This document shows, one piece after another, positions 33,732-42,861 of a stretch of 64,000 nt of DNA. Source of the stretch: an uncultured Sutterella sp. GTDB lineage: Bacteria; Pseudomonadota; Gammaproteobacteria; Burkholderiales; Burkholderiaceae_F. Position 1 is the stretch's first letter. Each line of letters starts with the position of its first letter. Made by a program: the position numbers and the translations under genes. The DNA lies in NCBI GenBank assembly GCA_905213905.1, contig CAJMKD010000014.1, positions 1 to 64,000 of the forward strand, in the 5' to 3' direction. The notes under the pieces are model-generated. The model did not search any database. It was not told the origin of the DNA and saw only the letters and a program-made list of their open reading frames with translations.

Positions 33732-35558
33732 ATGCAAAAACGCACTTTCCTTCGCGCCGCAGTGGCGCTTGCCGTTTCGGCCTCCACAGGCGCTTTCGCC
33801 ATGGGCACCGCAAGCGGTCCGGCGGTTGTCGGCTATCCGGGCCAGTATGGGCCGCTCGGCGAAGTTGCCGTAAATCCCTACGGCATTGCGCCGCTCACGG
33901 CCGTCATCAAAAATGGCGGCTACGATCTCGTGAGCGCGACGGTTCACGTGATTCCGAAGAAGGGCGGCCAGGACATCCGCTACGATGTTTCCCGCAAGCA
34001 GCTTCTGACGCACGCCGGCATTCCTGTTTTCGGTTTGTACCCTGACTTTTCCACGCAGGTCGAAGTCACTTTCAAATACAACTTCGACGGCAAGCAGCAC
34101 GACGGAAAGTTCACTTATTCAATCTACTGCGGCGGCATTCGCGGCTTTGAAACAGGCGCCAAGGGCGAAAAAGGCCTTCTTTTCCAGGTTGACGTGAAGA
34201 AGATGTCACCCGAATTCAAGGATCGCCTCTACTTCATCAACAACATTGGCGGCCCGGTGTCTGCCAACAGCCGCGTTGTTTGGAACAACCCGATGGGCGG
34301 CGCGCTCACTTGGAATTTCCAGCCGAAGGTCGCCGTGATCGACTCGACGGGCGAAGTCCGCTGGTATCTGGATGCGCACGACATCTGGGATCCGAATTCG
34401 ATCTACGAAGCCGGCACCATGATGGGCTTCCGCCAGAACGACGACGGCGCCATGACATGGGGCTTCGGCCAACGCTATGTCAAGTACGATCTGATGGGCC
34501 GCAAGGTCTTCAACCGCCGGCTCCCGACGGGCTACAACGACTTCAGCCACTCGCTCGATCCGATGCCTAACGGCCACTATCTGCTGCGCGTGGCATCGTC
34601 CGACGTTCGCCGCCTCGATCAGAAGCGCGTGCGCACCGTTCGCGATGTGATCATTGAAGTCGACGAAGACGGCACCGTGGTTGACGAATGGCGCCTTTTC
34701 GACATTCTCGACCCGTACCGCTCGGTCGTCATCAAGGCGCTTGACCAGGGCGCCGTCTGCCTCAACATTGACGCTTCGAAGGCCGGACATACGCTCTCGG
34801 CCGAAGATCTCGCGGCGCAGGACAAGACAGACAACTTCGGCGACATTGCCGGCACCGGCCCGGGCCGCAACTGGGCGCACGTCAACTCCGTCGACTACGA
34901 CCCGACCGACGACTCGATCATCATTTCCTCGCGCCATCAGTCCGCCATCATCAAGATCGGGCGCGACCACAAGGTGAAGTGGATTTTGGGTTCGCATGCC
35001 GGCTGGCGCGCCCCTTGGAACAAGGCGCTTCTGACGCCCGTCGGCAAGGACGGCAAGCCCTTGAAGTGCGACGAGAACGGCGTCTGCGAAGGCGGCTTCG
35101 ACTTCACGTACACGCAGCACACGGGCTGGCGCATCGATTCGATGTCGAACAAGGACGTGATCTACGTGTCCGCTTTTGATAACGGCGACGCGCGCAACAA
35201 CGAACAGCCGGCGCTGCCGGGCGAAAAGTATTCGCGTGCTGTGATCTACAAGATCGATCAGAAGAAGATGACAGTCGAGCAGGTTTGGACATACGGCAAG
35301 GAGCGCGGCCACGATTGGTATAGTCCCGTGACGTCGCTTACCGAATACCAGTCCGACAAGAACTCCATCTTTGTCTATTCGGCCACGGCCGGTGCGGACT
35401 TCGACCTCGGCACGGGTGCGATGAAGGGTCTGCCCAACCCGTACATGGAAGAATTCCGCTGGGGCGAAACGGAACCCGCGGTTGAAATCCAGCTTCACAA
35501 CACGTCGGGCTACCAGGCCTTCCCGATCAGTCTTGAAAAAGCGTTCAGCCAGAAATAG
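33732..35558 (+). CDS. assT: Arylsulfate sulfotransferase, periplasmic
   Basis: This enzyme transfers sulfate from one phenolic ester to another phenol, PAPS-independently, in the periplasm. The 608-residue precursor has a signal peptide (cleavage near AFA|M). The beta-propeller part holds the residues matching the E. coli AssT active site: NWAHVN (H383, N385), SSRHQS (R401) and the transiently sulfurylated His in TQHTGWR (H463). C446 and C452 match the conserved disulfide pair. GGGAG lies 6 bases before ATG 33732. In E. coli CFT073 the partner genes dsbL and dsbI are adjacent; they are missing here. It shares an operon with the porin upstream; a LysR gene follows. Confidence 0.93.
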   Translation: MQKRTFLRAAVALAVSASTGAFAMGTASGPAVVGYPGQYGPLGEVAVNPYGIAPLTAVIKNGGYDLVSATVHVIPKKGGQDIRYDVSRKQLLTHAGIPVFGLYPDFSTQVEVTFKYNFDGKQHDGKFTYSIYCGGIRGFETGAKGEKGLLFQVDVKKMSPEFKDRLYFINNIGGPVSANSRVVWNNPMGGALTWNFQPKVAVIDSTGEVRWYLDAHDIWDPNSIYEAGTMMGFRQNDDGAMTWGFGQRYVKYDLMGRKVFNRRLPTGYNDFSHSLDPMPNGHYLLRVASSDVRRLDQKRVRTVRDVIIEVDEDGTVVDEWRLFDILDPYRSVVIKALDQGAVCLNIDASKAGHTLSAEDLAAQDKTDNFGDIAGTGPGRNWAHVNSVDYDPTDDSIIISSRHQSAIIKIGRDHKVKWILGSHAGWRAPWNKALLTPVGKDGKPLKCDENGVCEGGFDFTYTQHTGWRIDSMSNKDVIYVSAFDNGDARNNEQPALPGEKYSRAVIYKIDQKKMTVEQVWTYGKERGHDWYSPVTSLTEYQSDKNSIFVYSATAGADFDLGTGAMKGLPNPYMEEFRWGETEPAVEIQLHNTSGYQAFPISLEKAFSQK

Positions 35559-35598
35559 CATTTGGCTCTACTCTGACTAGACATCGCTCTTCTTCACC

Positions 35599-35628
35599 AA
35601 GCTTTCCGGCGGGGTAGCCGGAAAGCTT
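35599..35628 (+). terminator. Perfect 12-bp hairpin between assT and LysR gene
   Basis: AAGCTTTCCGGC and GCCGGAAAGCTT enclose GGGGTA. There is no T-tract; the right arm ends exactly at a GTG (35629) in the LysR frame and contains the only ribosome-binding-like sequence (GGAAAG). It is either a T-less terminator or a structure limiting translation of the regulator. Confidence 0.6.
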
Positions 35629-35646
35629 GTGTCCGTCTCTGCGCCA

Positions 35647-36615
35647 ATGAATCTTTCCAAGCTCAGCCTGCGCGACTTTCGCCTGCTTCTTTCTTTGTTT
35701 GAAACCGGTAGCCTTACGGCGGCCGCCCGCCACATCTGCGTAAGCACGCCGGTTGCGAGCCGCATGCTCGCCGACATGCGTCACGACTTCGGCGATCCGC
35801 TTTTTGTTCGAAGCTCGCAGGGGATGATGCCGACAACGAGCGTGATGCGCATGATTCCAACGCTCAGGCAACTCGTGTCGCTTTCAGACAAGCTCACGTC
35901 TGCTGATTATTTTGATCCCAAGACGCATCAAGGCATCGTGCGGATTGCCATGCTCGACCATGTGATGCTCAGCCATCTCACGAGGCAGTTTGTCTACCGC
36001 CTTCACGAGCTTGCGCCGAAAACACAGCTCGAATTCCGCTTGATTGATCAGGAGCTCGATCAAAAGCTAGCGAACGGCGAAATTGACATGGCCGTGTGGC
36101 CGACCGAGCAATTCGGGCCGAATTACCACAGCAAGCCGCTTCACTGCAGTGCGTGCTATCTGGCCGTTCGACAAGAGCATCCGCTCGCACGGTTGCAGGC
36201 GCAGCTTCCGCCCAAGGCCTATGTGCCGGTCGAGGAAATCGTGAAGTTTCCTAAAATCGTCTGTGCTTTCCGAAAAGCTTCCGAGTCGTTTTTCTTCGAT
36301 TTTGAAGCTTTGCAAGCGACGCTGTGCTGGGTCCCAATGTATGCCTCAGCTGGTTTTTGGGTCGCGGGATCCGATGCGACGCTTGCGATGCCGAACGCGG
36401 TGCTGCACGAGACTTTCGATGAACTCAAGATCACGCAAATCCGTGTTGATCCGAAGCACTGCATTTATCCGATCACCGACATCAAGCTCGTTTGGCACGA
36501 TCGCGTGCATCATGATCCCATGCAGAAATGGGTGCGCGGCTTGTTCCTGCAGATCTTCAGAAAGGAAGCCGATCTGAAGTCGCTTTCGCCCATGCATGAG
36601 GACGCTTCCGTCTGA
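35647..36615 (+). CDS. LysR family transcriptional regulator
   Basis: This is a 322-residue DNA-binding regulator. The N-terminal winged HTH (LLSLFETGSLTAAARHICVS, then PVASRMLADMRHDFGDPLFVRSS) is standard LysR. The C-terminal part is an effector-binding domain (GIVRIAMLDHVML..., NGEIDMAVWP). I prefer ATG 35647, where NLSKLSLRDFRLL matches the usual LysR beginning; GTG 35629 is also in frame. It lies downstream of porin-assT on the same strand and probably controls that pair. No classical T-N11-A box was identified with confidence. Confidence 0.88.
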   Translation: MNLSKLSLRDFRLLLSLFETGSLTAAARHICVSTPVASRMLADMRHDFGDPLFVRSSQGMMPTTSVMRMIPTLRQLVSLSDKLTSADYFDPKTHQGIVRIAMLDHVMLSHLTRQFVYRLHELAPKTQLEFRLIDQELDQKLANGEIDMAVWPTEQFGPNYHSKPLHCSACYLAVRQEHPLARLQAQLPPKAYVPVEEIVKFPKIVCAFRKASESFFFDFEALQATLCWVPMYASAGFWVAGSDATLAMPNAVLHETFDELKITQIRVDPKHCIYPITDIKLVWHDRVHHDPMQKWVRGLFLQIFRKEADLKSLSPMHEDASV

Positions 36616-36646
36616 AGCAGAGTTTTTGATCGCTGCTGCACCCGTG

Positions 36647-36680
36647 AGGCCGAAGAAGCGTCAGCGGCATTCTTCGGCCT
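36647..36680. terminator. Hairpin between convergent LysR and porin genes
   Basis: AGGCCGAAGAA and TTCTTCGGCCT pair perfectly around a 12-base loop. There is no T-tract on either strand, so efficiency is uncertain. Confidence 0.55.
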
Positions 36681-36714
36681 GGGCAGGCAAGATCAGGCCC
36701 CAGCGGGCAGCCCT

Positions 36715-37845
36715 TTAGAAGCGGTGCACCATGCCGATCGTGGCTTCGCACCCGTTCGGCTTGGCTTCGTCACCGTTCTTCTTTTCGATTTTTTCAACCG
36801 AGTAGCCCGCCATTGCGTAGACCGAAGTGCGCTTCGAGAGCGGGTAGTCGTAGCCCGCGCCGGCGATCCAGCGGGTGAAGTCGACGCCGTCCTGATTCTC
36901 CATGTCGCGCATGGCGATCTGCGCCTTCAGGGTGCCGCCGGCCACAGGGTAATGGGCGCCAAGGCTCAGGCCGAAGCCGTCGACAAAGCCGTAGCTTCCT
37001 GCCATGGCTTCAACGCCGGGAAGGGAAACGCCGGCGCGCGCCTTGGTATTGATTTCCATGTTGTCAAACCACTGGCCGAAGGCGAGGATCTTGAGGCCGT
37101 TGTCAAACGTATAGTTGCCGCCTGCCGTCACGGTATAGCCGTCATCGAGATGCTTCGAATTGGCGCGGTGGCTGCCGTACATCGTCGTGTCGGCGACGAT
37201 GATCCCCTCGAGGGCGCCGCCCTGATAGCGAAGCGCAAGCGCGGCGTAGCGGTCGGCGTTGGCGGAGCCTTCGCGGCCGGCGGTTTGGCCATTGATTTTG
37301 AAGGCGTACTGCGCATAGCCCGTGAAGCCCGCAAAGGCCGGCGTTACGTAGCTCACGGCATTGTCGACGCGCGTCCAGCTCGAAGCGGTCGTGAGGCCCG
37401 AGCCGAGACCTTCGGTGTAATTGGCAAAGAGCGGCTCAATGGCGCGGAAAAGGCCGTTGGCGCCGAGCGTGCTGCCGAAAACAGGCATGACGCCGAAGGA
37501 AAATGCGCCGTAAGGCGTGTAGAGGTCAAGATGCGCTTCGCGGCCGAAAAGGTCGCCGCCCTGGTCGAGCGAACCGTCGTCGGCGTTGAAGCCGTTCTCA
37601 AGAACAAAGCCCGCCTTGAAGCCGTTGCCGAGATCTTCCGTTCCCTTGATGCCGAAGCGCGAACCGAATTCCGTCGCGTTTTCCATCGAGAACTTGCTTT
37701 TTGAAGAAAGATGCTTCACGTCCGGATTGGCATGCACGTAGGAAAGGCCCAGGTCGATGAGGCCGTAGACTTCAACGTCGGCGGCAGCGGCGCAGCCGGC
37801 GGAAAGCGTGCCGGCGACAGCCAGCGCAAGAAGAGAGTGCTTCAT
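36715..37845 (-). CDS. Gram-negative general porin (paralogue A)
   Basis: This is a trimeric outer-membrane diffusion channel. The 376-residue precursor starts MKHSLLALAVAG with a cleavage site at AAAAD, then DVEVYGLIDLGLSYVH, the classic betaproteobacterial porin first strand. It contains GSRFGIKGTEDLGNGFKAGF and the L3-type segment PVFGSTLGANGLFR, and ends MVHRF. The start at 37845 is set by the signal peptide; the binding site is weak. It is highly similar to the next porin at 38177, so the two are a tandem duplication. Confidence 0.93.
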   Translation of the reverse strand: MKHSLLALAVAGTLSAGCAAAADVEVYGLIDLGLSYVHANPDVKHLSSKSKFSMENATEFGSRFGIKGTEDLGNGFKAGFVLENGFNADDGSLDQGGDLFGREAHLDLYTPYGAFSFGVMPVFGSTLGANGLFRAIEPLFANYTEGLGSGLTTASSWTRVDNAVSYVTPAFAGFTGYAQYAFKINGQTAGREGSANADRYAALALRYQGGALEGIIVADTTMYGSHRANSKHLDDGYTVTAGGNYTFDNGLKILAFGQWFDNMEINTKARAGVSLPGVEAMAGSYGFVDGFGLSLGAHYPVAGGTLKAQIAMRDMENQDGVDFTRWIAGAGYDYPLSKRTSVYAMAGYSVEKIEKKNGDEAKPNGCEATIGMVHRF

Positions 37846-38097
37846 TTCGTTGCGTAATCGGGATTGAAAGCGCAAACGATACACGGATTCTTTTGAATTA
37901 GGAAGTAATACTTAAGTAAATTGCTTACCTAAGACGTGAGAGAACCCGCTCCCAATGCGCCCCGAATCTGGCGCTGGCGTCTTCAACGCGCGGCGGCCGG
38001 CGGTCTCTGGAAAGGGGGCAGGAGCGGCGAAAGAGAGTTGCGGCCCTGCAACAGGGTTGGAAAAGCAGCCGCCGGATGGATATGGTGCTCGAGCACG

Positions 38098-38135
38098 AAA
38101 AAAGCCGGAGAACCGCTCGAAAGCGATTCTCCGGC
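38098..38135 (-). terminator. Terminator of porin B
   Basis: On the minus strand GCCGGAGAA pairs with TTCTCCGGC and six T follow. The remaining bases between the two porins (37846-38097) show no other feature. Confidence 0.85.
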
Positions 38136-38176
38136 TCGATCAAAGGCTTAACTCAGAAGCTTGCGCTTGTAGCCGA

Positions 38177-39322
38177 TTAGAAGCGGTGCACCATGCCCAT
38201 CGTCAGCTCGTAGCCGTTGGGCGAAGCGTCGTCCACACCCTTCTTTTCGATCTTTTCCTGCGAGTAGCCGCCCATCACGTAGACGGCCGTGCGCTTCGAG
38301 AGCGGATAGTCGTAGCCAACCGCAGCAATCCAGCGCGTGAAGTCATAGTCTTCCGTGTTGTCCATGTCGCGGTAGCCGATCTGGCCCTTGATGACGCCGC
38401 CGCCGAGCGGGTAGTTGGCGCCGATGCTCAGGCCGTAGCCGTCAACGAAGCCGTAAGCCTTCTTTTCCAAACCACCGTTATAGTTGCTCAGGCCAAGCGA
38501 GGAGACGCCAGAGCGGGCAAGCCACATGCTGTCAAACCACTGACCGAAGGCAAGCAGCTTCAGGCCGTTGTCAAACGTGTAGTTGCCGCCGAGAGTAACG
38601 GTGTAGCCGTCGTCATAATCATGGGTTGCATCGTTGCGGACGTTGCCCCACATCGTGCTGTCGGCAACAAGAATGCCTTCAAAAGCACCGCCCTGGTAGC
38701 GGATAGCCACGGATGCATAACGGTCGGCGCTGGATTTGCCTTCAACAGCATTTTCCTGCTTGCTGTCGTTCTTGAAGGAATATTGCGCATAGCCCGTAAA
38801 GCCGGCGAAGGTCGGCGTCACATAGCTGATGGCATTGTCGACGCGCGTCCAGCTCGAGGCGGAGATCATGCCGGAGCCGAAAGCTTCCGTGTAGTTCGCA
38901 AAGAGCGGGTCGATCGCGCGGAAGAGGCCGTTGGCGCCGAGCGTGCTGCCGAAGACGGGCATCACGCCGAGGGTGATGGTGCCGTAGGGCGTGTAGAGGT
39001 CGACGTGCGCTTCGCGGCCGAAGAGGTCGCCGCCCTGGTCGAGCGTGCCGTCGTCGGCTCTGAAGCCGCTTTCAAGAACAAAGCCCACCTTGTAGCCGTT
39101 CCCGAGGTCTTCCGTGCCCTTCAGGCCGAAACGGGAGCCGAACTCGCGGGCATTTTCCATCGTGAACTTGCTGGTATCGTCAACGCCGTTGACGTCAGCA
39201 TCGGAATGAACATAAGCCAGGCCGAGGTCGATCAAGCCATAGACCTGAACGTCAGCGGCGGAAGCGGCGCCGGCAGCAAAGAATGCGCCGGCAAGAGAGA
39301 GTGCGAGAAGAGTCTTTTTCAT
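38177..39322 (-). CDS. Gram-negative general porin (paralogue B)
   Basis: The 381-residue precursor is MKKTLLALSLAG..., with ASAAD cleavage and DVQVYGLIDLGLAYVH following. Shared blocks with paralogue A include GSRFGLKGTEDLGNGYKVGF, the GVMPVFGSTLGANGLFRAI stretch and the terminal MVHRF. Differences cluster in predicted external loops (around residues 60-75 and 270-290), as expected for diverging porins under phage, antibody or substrate selection. The start at 39322 has GAGAAAG just upstream. It lies downstream of the cytochrome and flavoprotein genes on the same strand but has its own terminator. Confidence 0.93.
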   Translation of the reverse strand: MKKTLLALSLAGAFFAAGAASAADVQVYGLIDLGLAYVHSDADVNGVDDTSKFTMENAREFGSRFGLKGTEDLGNGYKVGFVLESGFRADDGTLDQGGDLFGREAHVDLYTPYGTITLGVMPVFGSTLGANGLFRAIDPLFANYTEAFGSGMISASSWTRVDNAISYVTPTFAGFTGYAQYSFKNDSKQENAVEGKSSADRYASVAIRYQGGAFEGILVADSTMWGNVRNDATHDYDDGYTVTLGGNYTFDNGLKLLAFGQWFDSMWLARSGVSSLGLSNYNGGLEKKAYGFVDGYGLSIGANYPLGGGVIKGQIGYRDMDNTEDYDFTRWIAAVGYDYPLSKRTAVYVMGGYSQEKIEKKGVDDASPNGYELTMGMVHRF

Positions 39323-39483
39323 TTTCTTTCTCAATGATTGGCGTCGAAGTCCGAGCCGGCCCGGCTTGTAGCGGAGCGCGAGGCTTTCAGTGGCCGTGCT
39401 GCGGGTCTGCCGCGCTGTTGCGCTTCGGCGGCATCCGCGCAGCGCGGCCGGCTGCGGCTTCAGTTAAGGATTCGTGCAGCGAA

Positions 39484-39825
39484 TCAGTGCTTCATCTTGA
39501 AGTTGAACTGGTGGCACTGTTCGCAGTAGTTGACTTCAGGCTCATGCTGCATGTGGCAGAGCGTGCAGTCGTTGTTGTGCGGGGCCGTATGCGGATTCGG
39601 CTCGAGCTGCTTCGTCTTGGCAGCCACGTCTTCGCGCTTGTGGCACTGCAGGCAGGTCTTTTCATCCGGATAATTCGGATTCTTCATGTCCGGGCCGTGG
39701 CAGGTTTCGCACTTGAGGCCGCGGGCGACGTGGCGGTCGGCGCCGAAGTCGGCGGCCGAAACGGAATTGGCGGCCATGAGGCCGAGGAAAAGCGAAGAAG
39801 CAAGGATAGCAGCAAGTCGCTTCAT
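39484..39825 (-). CDS. Periplasmic tetraheme cytochrome c
   Basis: This 113-residue precursor has a signal peptide (SVSAAD cleavage). It has four CxxCH haem sites: CETCH, CLQCH, CTLCH and CEQCH, with extra His for bis-His ligation. Size and spacing match the haem domain fused to the flavin domain in Shewanella FccA. Here it is a separate gene just downstream of the flavoprotein, so it is the likely electron donor to that reductase. AGGAGA lies 7 bases before ATG 39825. The quinol-oxidising CymA-type partner is not in the window. Confidence 0.93.
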   Translation of the reverse strand: MKRLAAILASSLFLGLMAANSVSAADFGADRHVARGLKCETCHGPDMKNPNYPDEKTCLQCHKREDVAAKTKQLEPNPHTAPHNNDCTLCHMQHEPEVNYCEQCHQFNFKMKH

Positions 39826-40020
39826 GATGGGGTCTCCTGGAGATACGGGAATTCGGAGCTTCAAGAAGAACGCATCCACCGATACATCCTGCTGTTTACG
39901 CTCCTCTCGGGCAAAATTTTAAAAGTCCGCCGTTGATGACGAAAGGGAAGAAAGACCTAATAGACCTTTCTCCCCCCAATGCGGCCGCGTTTTAGTTGCG
40001 CGGGCGCATCACTTCAGTCA

Positions 40021-41556
40021 TCAGCAGCCCTTGAAGGCGTTGGCCGTGCGAGCGGCAACGCGGCCGAAGATCATGCAGTCGGCGACGGCAACCGTGCCGA
40101 GACGGACCATGCCGTGCACGCCGCCCGTGACTTCGCCAGCGGCGTAGAGGCCGTTGATCGGTTCGCCGCGAACGGAGAGGACCTGCGCCTTGTCGTTGAT
40201 TTCAAGGCCGCCCATGCAGTGATGGACGCGCGGCCACAGGCGAACGACGAGGAAGTTCTTTTCGTTCGGGGTGGCATCCTTGAACATCATGCAGTTGAAG
40301 TCCGGATCCTTCTGATCCTTCATGTAGCCGTTGAAGGTGTCGTTGGTCTTCTTCAGTTCGGCAACGGGGATCTTGAGGTCGGCAGCCATGTCTTCGAGCG
40401 TGGCGTACTTCTTGATCACGCCGTTCTTGACGGCGCGGTCGAAGAGTTCCTGCGTCATGTTCTTGCCGATGATCGCCTTCTTGGCGTTTTCTTCGGTCGT
40501 GTAGATGAGGCAGGGATGGCCGATGGCGACGATGGCGTCGGCGCGGACCTTGCGGTTGCCGGATTCCTGGATGAAGCGCTTGCCGGTGGCCGGGTCGATC
40601 ATCGGGCCGTAGCCGATGGCGGATTCAACGAAGAGCGGCGCAATGCCGAAGCCCTGTTCGTCGGGCGAGGTCCACGGACCGAGCTGGATCCAGTCCATCT
40701 GAATCGTGTTGGCGCCGATTTCCTGGGCTTCCTGAATCATTTCGCCCGTAGCGCCCGGATGGTTCGTCGACGTGAACTTTTCGTTGAGGCGCGGGTCGTG
40801 CGACATGCGCATCTTGACGTTGTTCGAGAAGCCGCCGGCGGCGATCAGAACGCCCTTCGTGGCGCGGATGTAGATCGTCTTGCCGGAGTTTTCACGGCCG
40901 AAGCGATAGTTGATGCGGGCCTTGACGCCGAGGACGCACTTCTTGTCGTTGACGATGATTTCGTCGACCATCGTGCGAAGGCGCGGTTCAATGCCGAATT
41001 CCTTGAGCTTGGCGAGCATCGGGTTGATGAAGCCGGAGCCCGAGTTGTTCGTGACGGCGTGCGAGCGCTTCACGGAGTGGCCGCCGTGGAACGTGACGGC
41101 CTTGAACTTGACGCCGATCTTGTCGCGCAGCCAGTAGAAGTTTTCAACGGATTCGTCGGCGATGCGGCGGGCGAGCGACGGATGAGCAAGACCGCCGCCG
41201 GCCTTCAGAATGTCTGCGTAGAGCAGGTCGGGGCTGTCCTTGATGCCTTCCTTTTCCTGCATGTCGGTGCCCGCAGCAGCAACGGCGCCGCCGTTGATGA
41301 TCGAGTTGCCGCCGGCGGTCGGCATCTTGTCGACGACCATGATTTCCTCGTTCTTCATGCCGAGGTAGTGGGCTTCGAGCGCAGCGGCGAGGCCGGCAAA
41401 GCCGGTGCCGATGATCAGAAGGCCGGTCGTTTCGTCCCACTTGGCGGGCACGTCGGTGCTCGCATGCACGATCATCGGGGCGGCAGCGCCGGCAATGCCG
41501 AGGCTCAGAGCGCCGGCCGTACCGAAAAGCTTGCGGCGGGAAATCGAAGTGGTCAT
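40021..41556 (-). CDS. FccA/UrdA-type periplasmic flavoprotein reductase
   Basis: This FAD-containing subunit of a two-gene flavocytochrome c reduces an activated C=C bond, in the manner of fumarate, urocanate or methacrylate reductases. The 511-residue precursor has a Tat signal (SISRRKLFGTAG), an FAD-binding LLIIGTGFAGLAAAL and AAGGFSNN, and active-site-type His/Arg motifs TNHPGATGEM, GKRFIQES, RVHHCMGGLEI and GGVHGMVRLG. AGGAGAG lies 8 bases before ATG 41556. The cytochrome gene follows after 195 bases and a Crp-like regulator is divergent. The natural acceptor cannot be assigned; gut bacteria carry many such reductases for dietary and host enoates. Confidence 0.92.
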   Translation of the reverse strand: MTTSISRRKLFGTAGALSLGIAGAAAPMIVHASTDVPAKWDETTGLLIIGTGFAGLAAALEAHYLGMKNEEIMVVDKMPTAGGNSIINGGAVAAAGTDMQEKEGIKDSPDLLYADILKAGGGLAHPSLARRIADESVENFYWLRDKIGVKFKAVTFHGGHSVKRSHAVTNNSGSGFINPMLAKLKEFGIEPRLRTMVDEIIVNDKKCVLGVKARINYRFGRENSGKTIYIRATKGVLIAAGGFSNNVKMRMSHDPRLNEKFTSTNHPGATGEMIQEAQEIGANTIQMDWIQLGPWTSPDEQGFGIAPLFVESAIGYGPMIDPATGKRFIQESGNRKVRADAIVAIGHPCLIYTTEENAKKAIIGKNMTQELFDRAVKNGVIKKYATLEDMAADLKIPVAELKKTNDTFNGYMKDQKDPDFNCMMFKDATPNEKNFLVVRLWPRVHHCMGGLEINDKAQVLSVRGEPINGLYAAGEVTGGVHGMVRLGTVAVADCMIFGRVAARTANAFKGC

Positions 41557-41921
41557 GTTCTTCTCTCCTATTGGTATGTATATTCGCGAACTTCTCAGGG
41601 GCGCAGCAGCGGTCTGCAGCCCGCAGCTGCGGCGCGCGTCCGTTCGAACGCTTTTCTTCCTGATCCGCGACCTAAAAATTCTAAAAAACCGAGCAAGCCG
41701 TTTGAACCCAAATAGTTGGGTGGTTGAACTGAAGACTTTCCCGAGGTTGCGCTTTTGCTGGATTGTTCGGAAAAATAGGCCGAATTTGTCGGAAAGCTGT
41801 GCAGACAGCGAGGATGGCGAAAAATCCACCGATGAGGATCCTTCTTTTTTGCTGGCCGCGCTGCAGTCAGCGGGATTGCCCGACTCTTCACAGCCTGCCG
41901 CACCCGCTGCATACTTAGGCC
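41557..41921. promoter_or_regulatory. Divergent control region, flavoprotein / Crp-like regulator
   Basis: The 365 bases hold both promoters. ACCCAAATAGTTGGGT (41706-41721) is a 6-bp-arm inverted repeat in the middle of an A+T-richer part and is a plausible operator. There is no confident -10/-35 and no gene. Confidence 0.4.
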
Positions 41922-42794
41922 ATGACCTCAGCCAAACGATTTTCCAAGGAGTGGTTTGAAGCGCTCAAGACGGAGCGCTTCTGCGGCGAGTGGTCCACCG
42001 AACGGGGACCGAAGCTGCCCACGCACCCCTGGGTGACGCCGCCCCTGCACCCCGTGCTTCGCGCCTACTTCGACAGGTTTGCCGAGGAGCAGCGCCTCAC
42101 GCCCGAGAAGCAATTTTTCCCGACGACGCAGGTGACGCACTTCGTGCTCGTGCGCGAGGGGCTCACTGCGCGGATCGCCTCAACGTTCGACGGGCAGCCG
42201 GGCGCAGGCGCCATGGCGCTCAGTCCGCCCAACCGGCTTGCCTGCGGGAACCTCAACTGGACGACGCACCGGCCCGCGATCGGCCGCTACATGTCGCTCT
42301 CGCACGTGAAGATCGCGGGGATTTCGCATGTGCAGTTCGACACGCTCATTGCGAACGCGCCGGTGGATGTGCTCCGCAGGCTTTTCACGCAGTTTGAGCT
42401 CAACAACCTCAGCGACCGCATGGGCTTTTCACTCATCGCGCTCATGCCGGCGATGACGCGCTTTCAGGCGCTCTTTCTTTCCTGGGCGGTTTATTTCGGC
42501 CGAATTGAAAATGTGCCGGGTGTGGGCGACGTGGTGACGATGCCGGCGCCGGGCCGCCGCTGGCACATTGAGCAGGTGATCCGCGCCTCCTCGGTCACGC
42601 TCGACAAGATTCTTTCAGAGGCTGCCGCACGCTTTGGCTACGAACGCATGGGCGAATTCGTGCGCTTTCGCGCAGAAATGCTGCAGCCCGCGCACGACTG
42701 GATGCGCTACGGCGATGGGGACGGCATCATCTATAAGCGCCCCGAGCACGTGGAGGACCTTCTCTACGGCGCGGCCGCGGGCGAGTACGACTGA
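41922..42794 (+). CDS. Putative Crp/Fnr-like transcriptional regulator
   Basis: This is a 290-residue protein with weak but coherent resemblance to the Crp/Fnr fold. A beta-roll-like part (HFVLVREGLTARIASTFDGQ..., YMSLSHVKIAGISHVQFDTLI) is followed by a long dimerisation-like helix (ANAPVDVLRRLFTQFELNNL). Then comes a possible winged HTH (about residues 215-260, SSVTLDKILSEAAARFGYERM). There are no N-terminal Cys clusters of FNR type. It is transcribed divergently from the flavoprotein reductase, a usual place for its regulator; binding of the substrate of that enzyme is an inference. The ATG at 41922 lacks a good binding site. Confidence 0.5.
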   Translation: MTSAKRFSKEWFEALKTERFCGEWSTERGPKLPTHPWVTPPLHPVLRAYFDRFAEEQRLTPEKQFFPTTQVTHFVLVREGLTARIASTFDGQPGAGAMALSPPNRLACGNLNWTTHRPAIGRYMSLSHVKIAGISHVQFDTLIANAPVDVLRRLFTQFELNNLSDRMGFSLIALMPAMTRFQALFLSWAVYFGRIENVPGVGDVVTMPAPGRRWHIEQVIRASSVTLDKILSEAAARFGYERMGEFVRFRAEMLQPAHDWMRYGDGDGIIYKRPEHVEDLLYGAAAGEYD

Positions 42795-42843
42795 TGCCGC
42801 AGGCCGCAGGACAATGCGGCCGCATGAAATCCTCGTTTACCGC

Positions 42844-42849
42844 TATAAT
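42844..42849 (+). promoter_or_regulatory. -10 box TATAAT before Mn riboswitch
   Basis: This is a perfect TATAAT about 17 bases upstream of the riboswitch core. No good -35 is seen at the expected distance, so position is the main argument. Confidence 0.6.
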
Positions 42850-42861
42850 CCGCCTTCTCTT

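Noticed and set aside
39945..39974. Bulged GGGAAGAAAG/CTTTCTCCC stem between flavoprotein and cytochrome genes
   Set aside because: The arms do not match fully and there is no T-run on the minus strand, so it is too weak to call a terminator.
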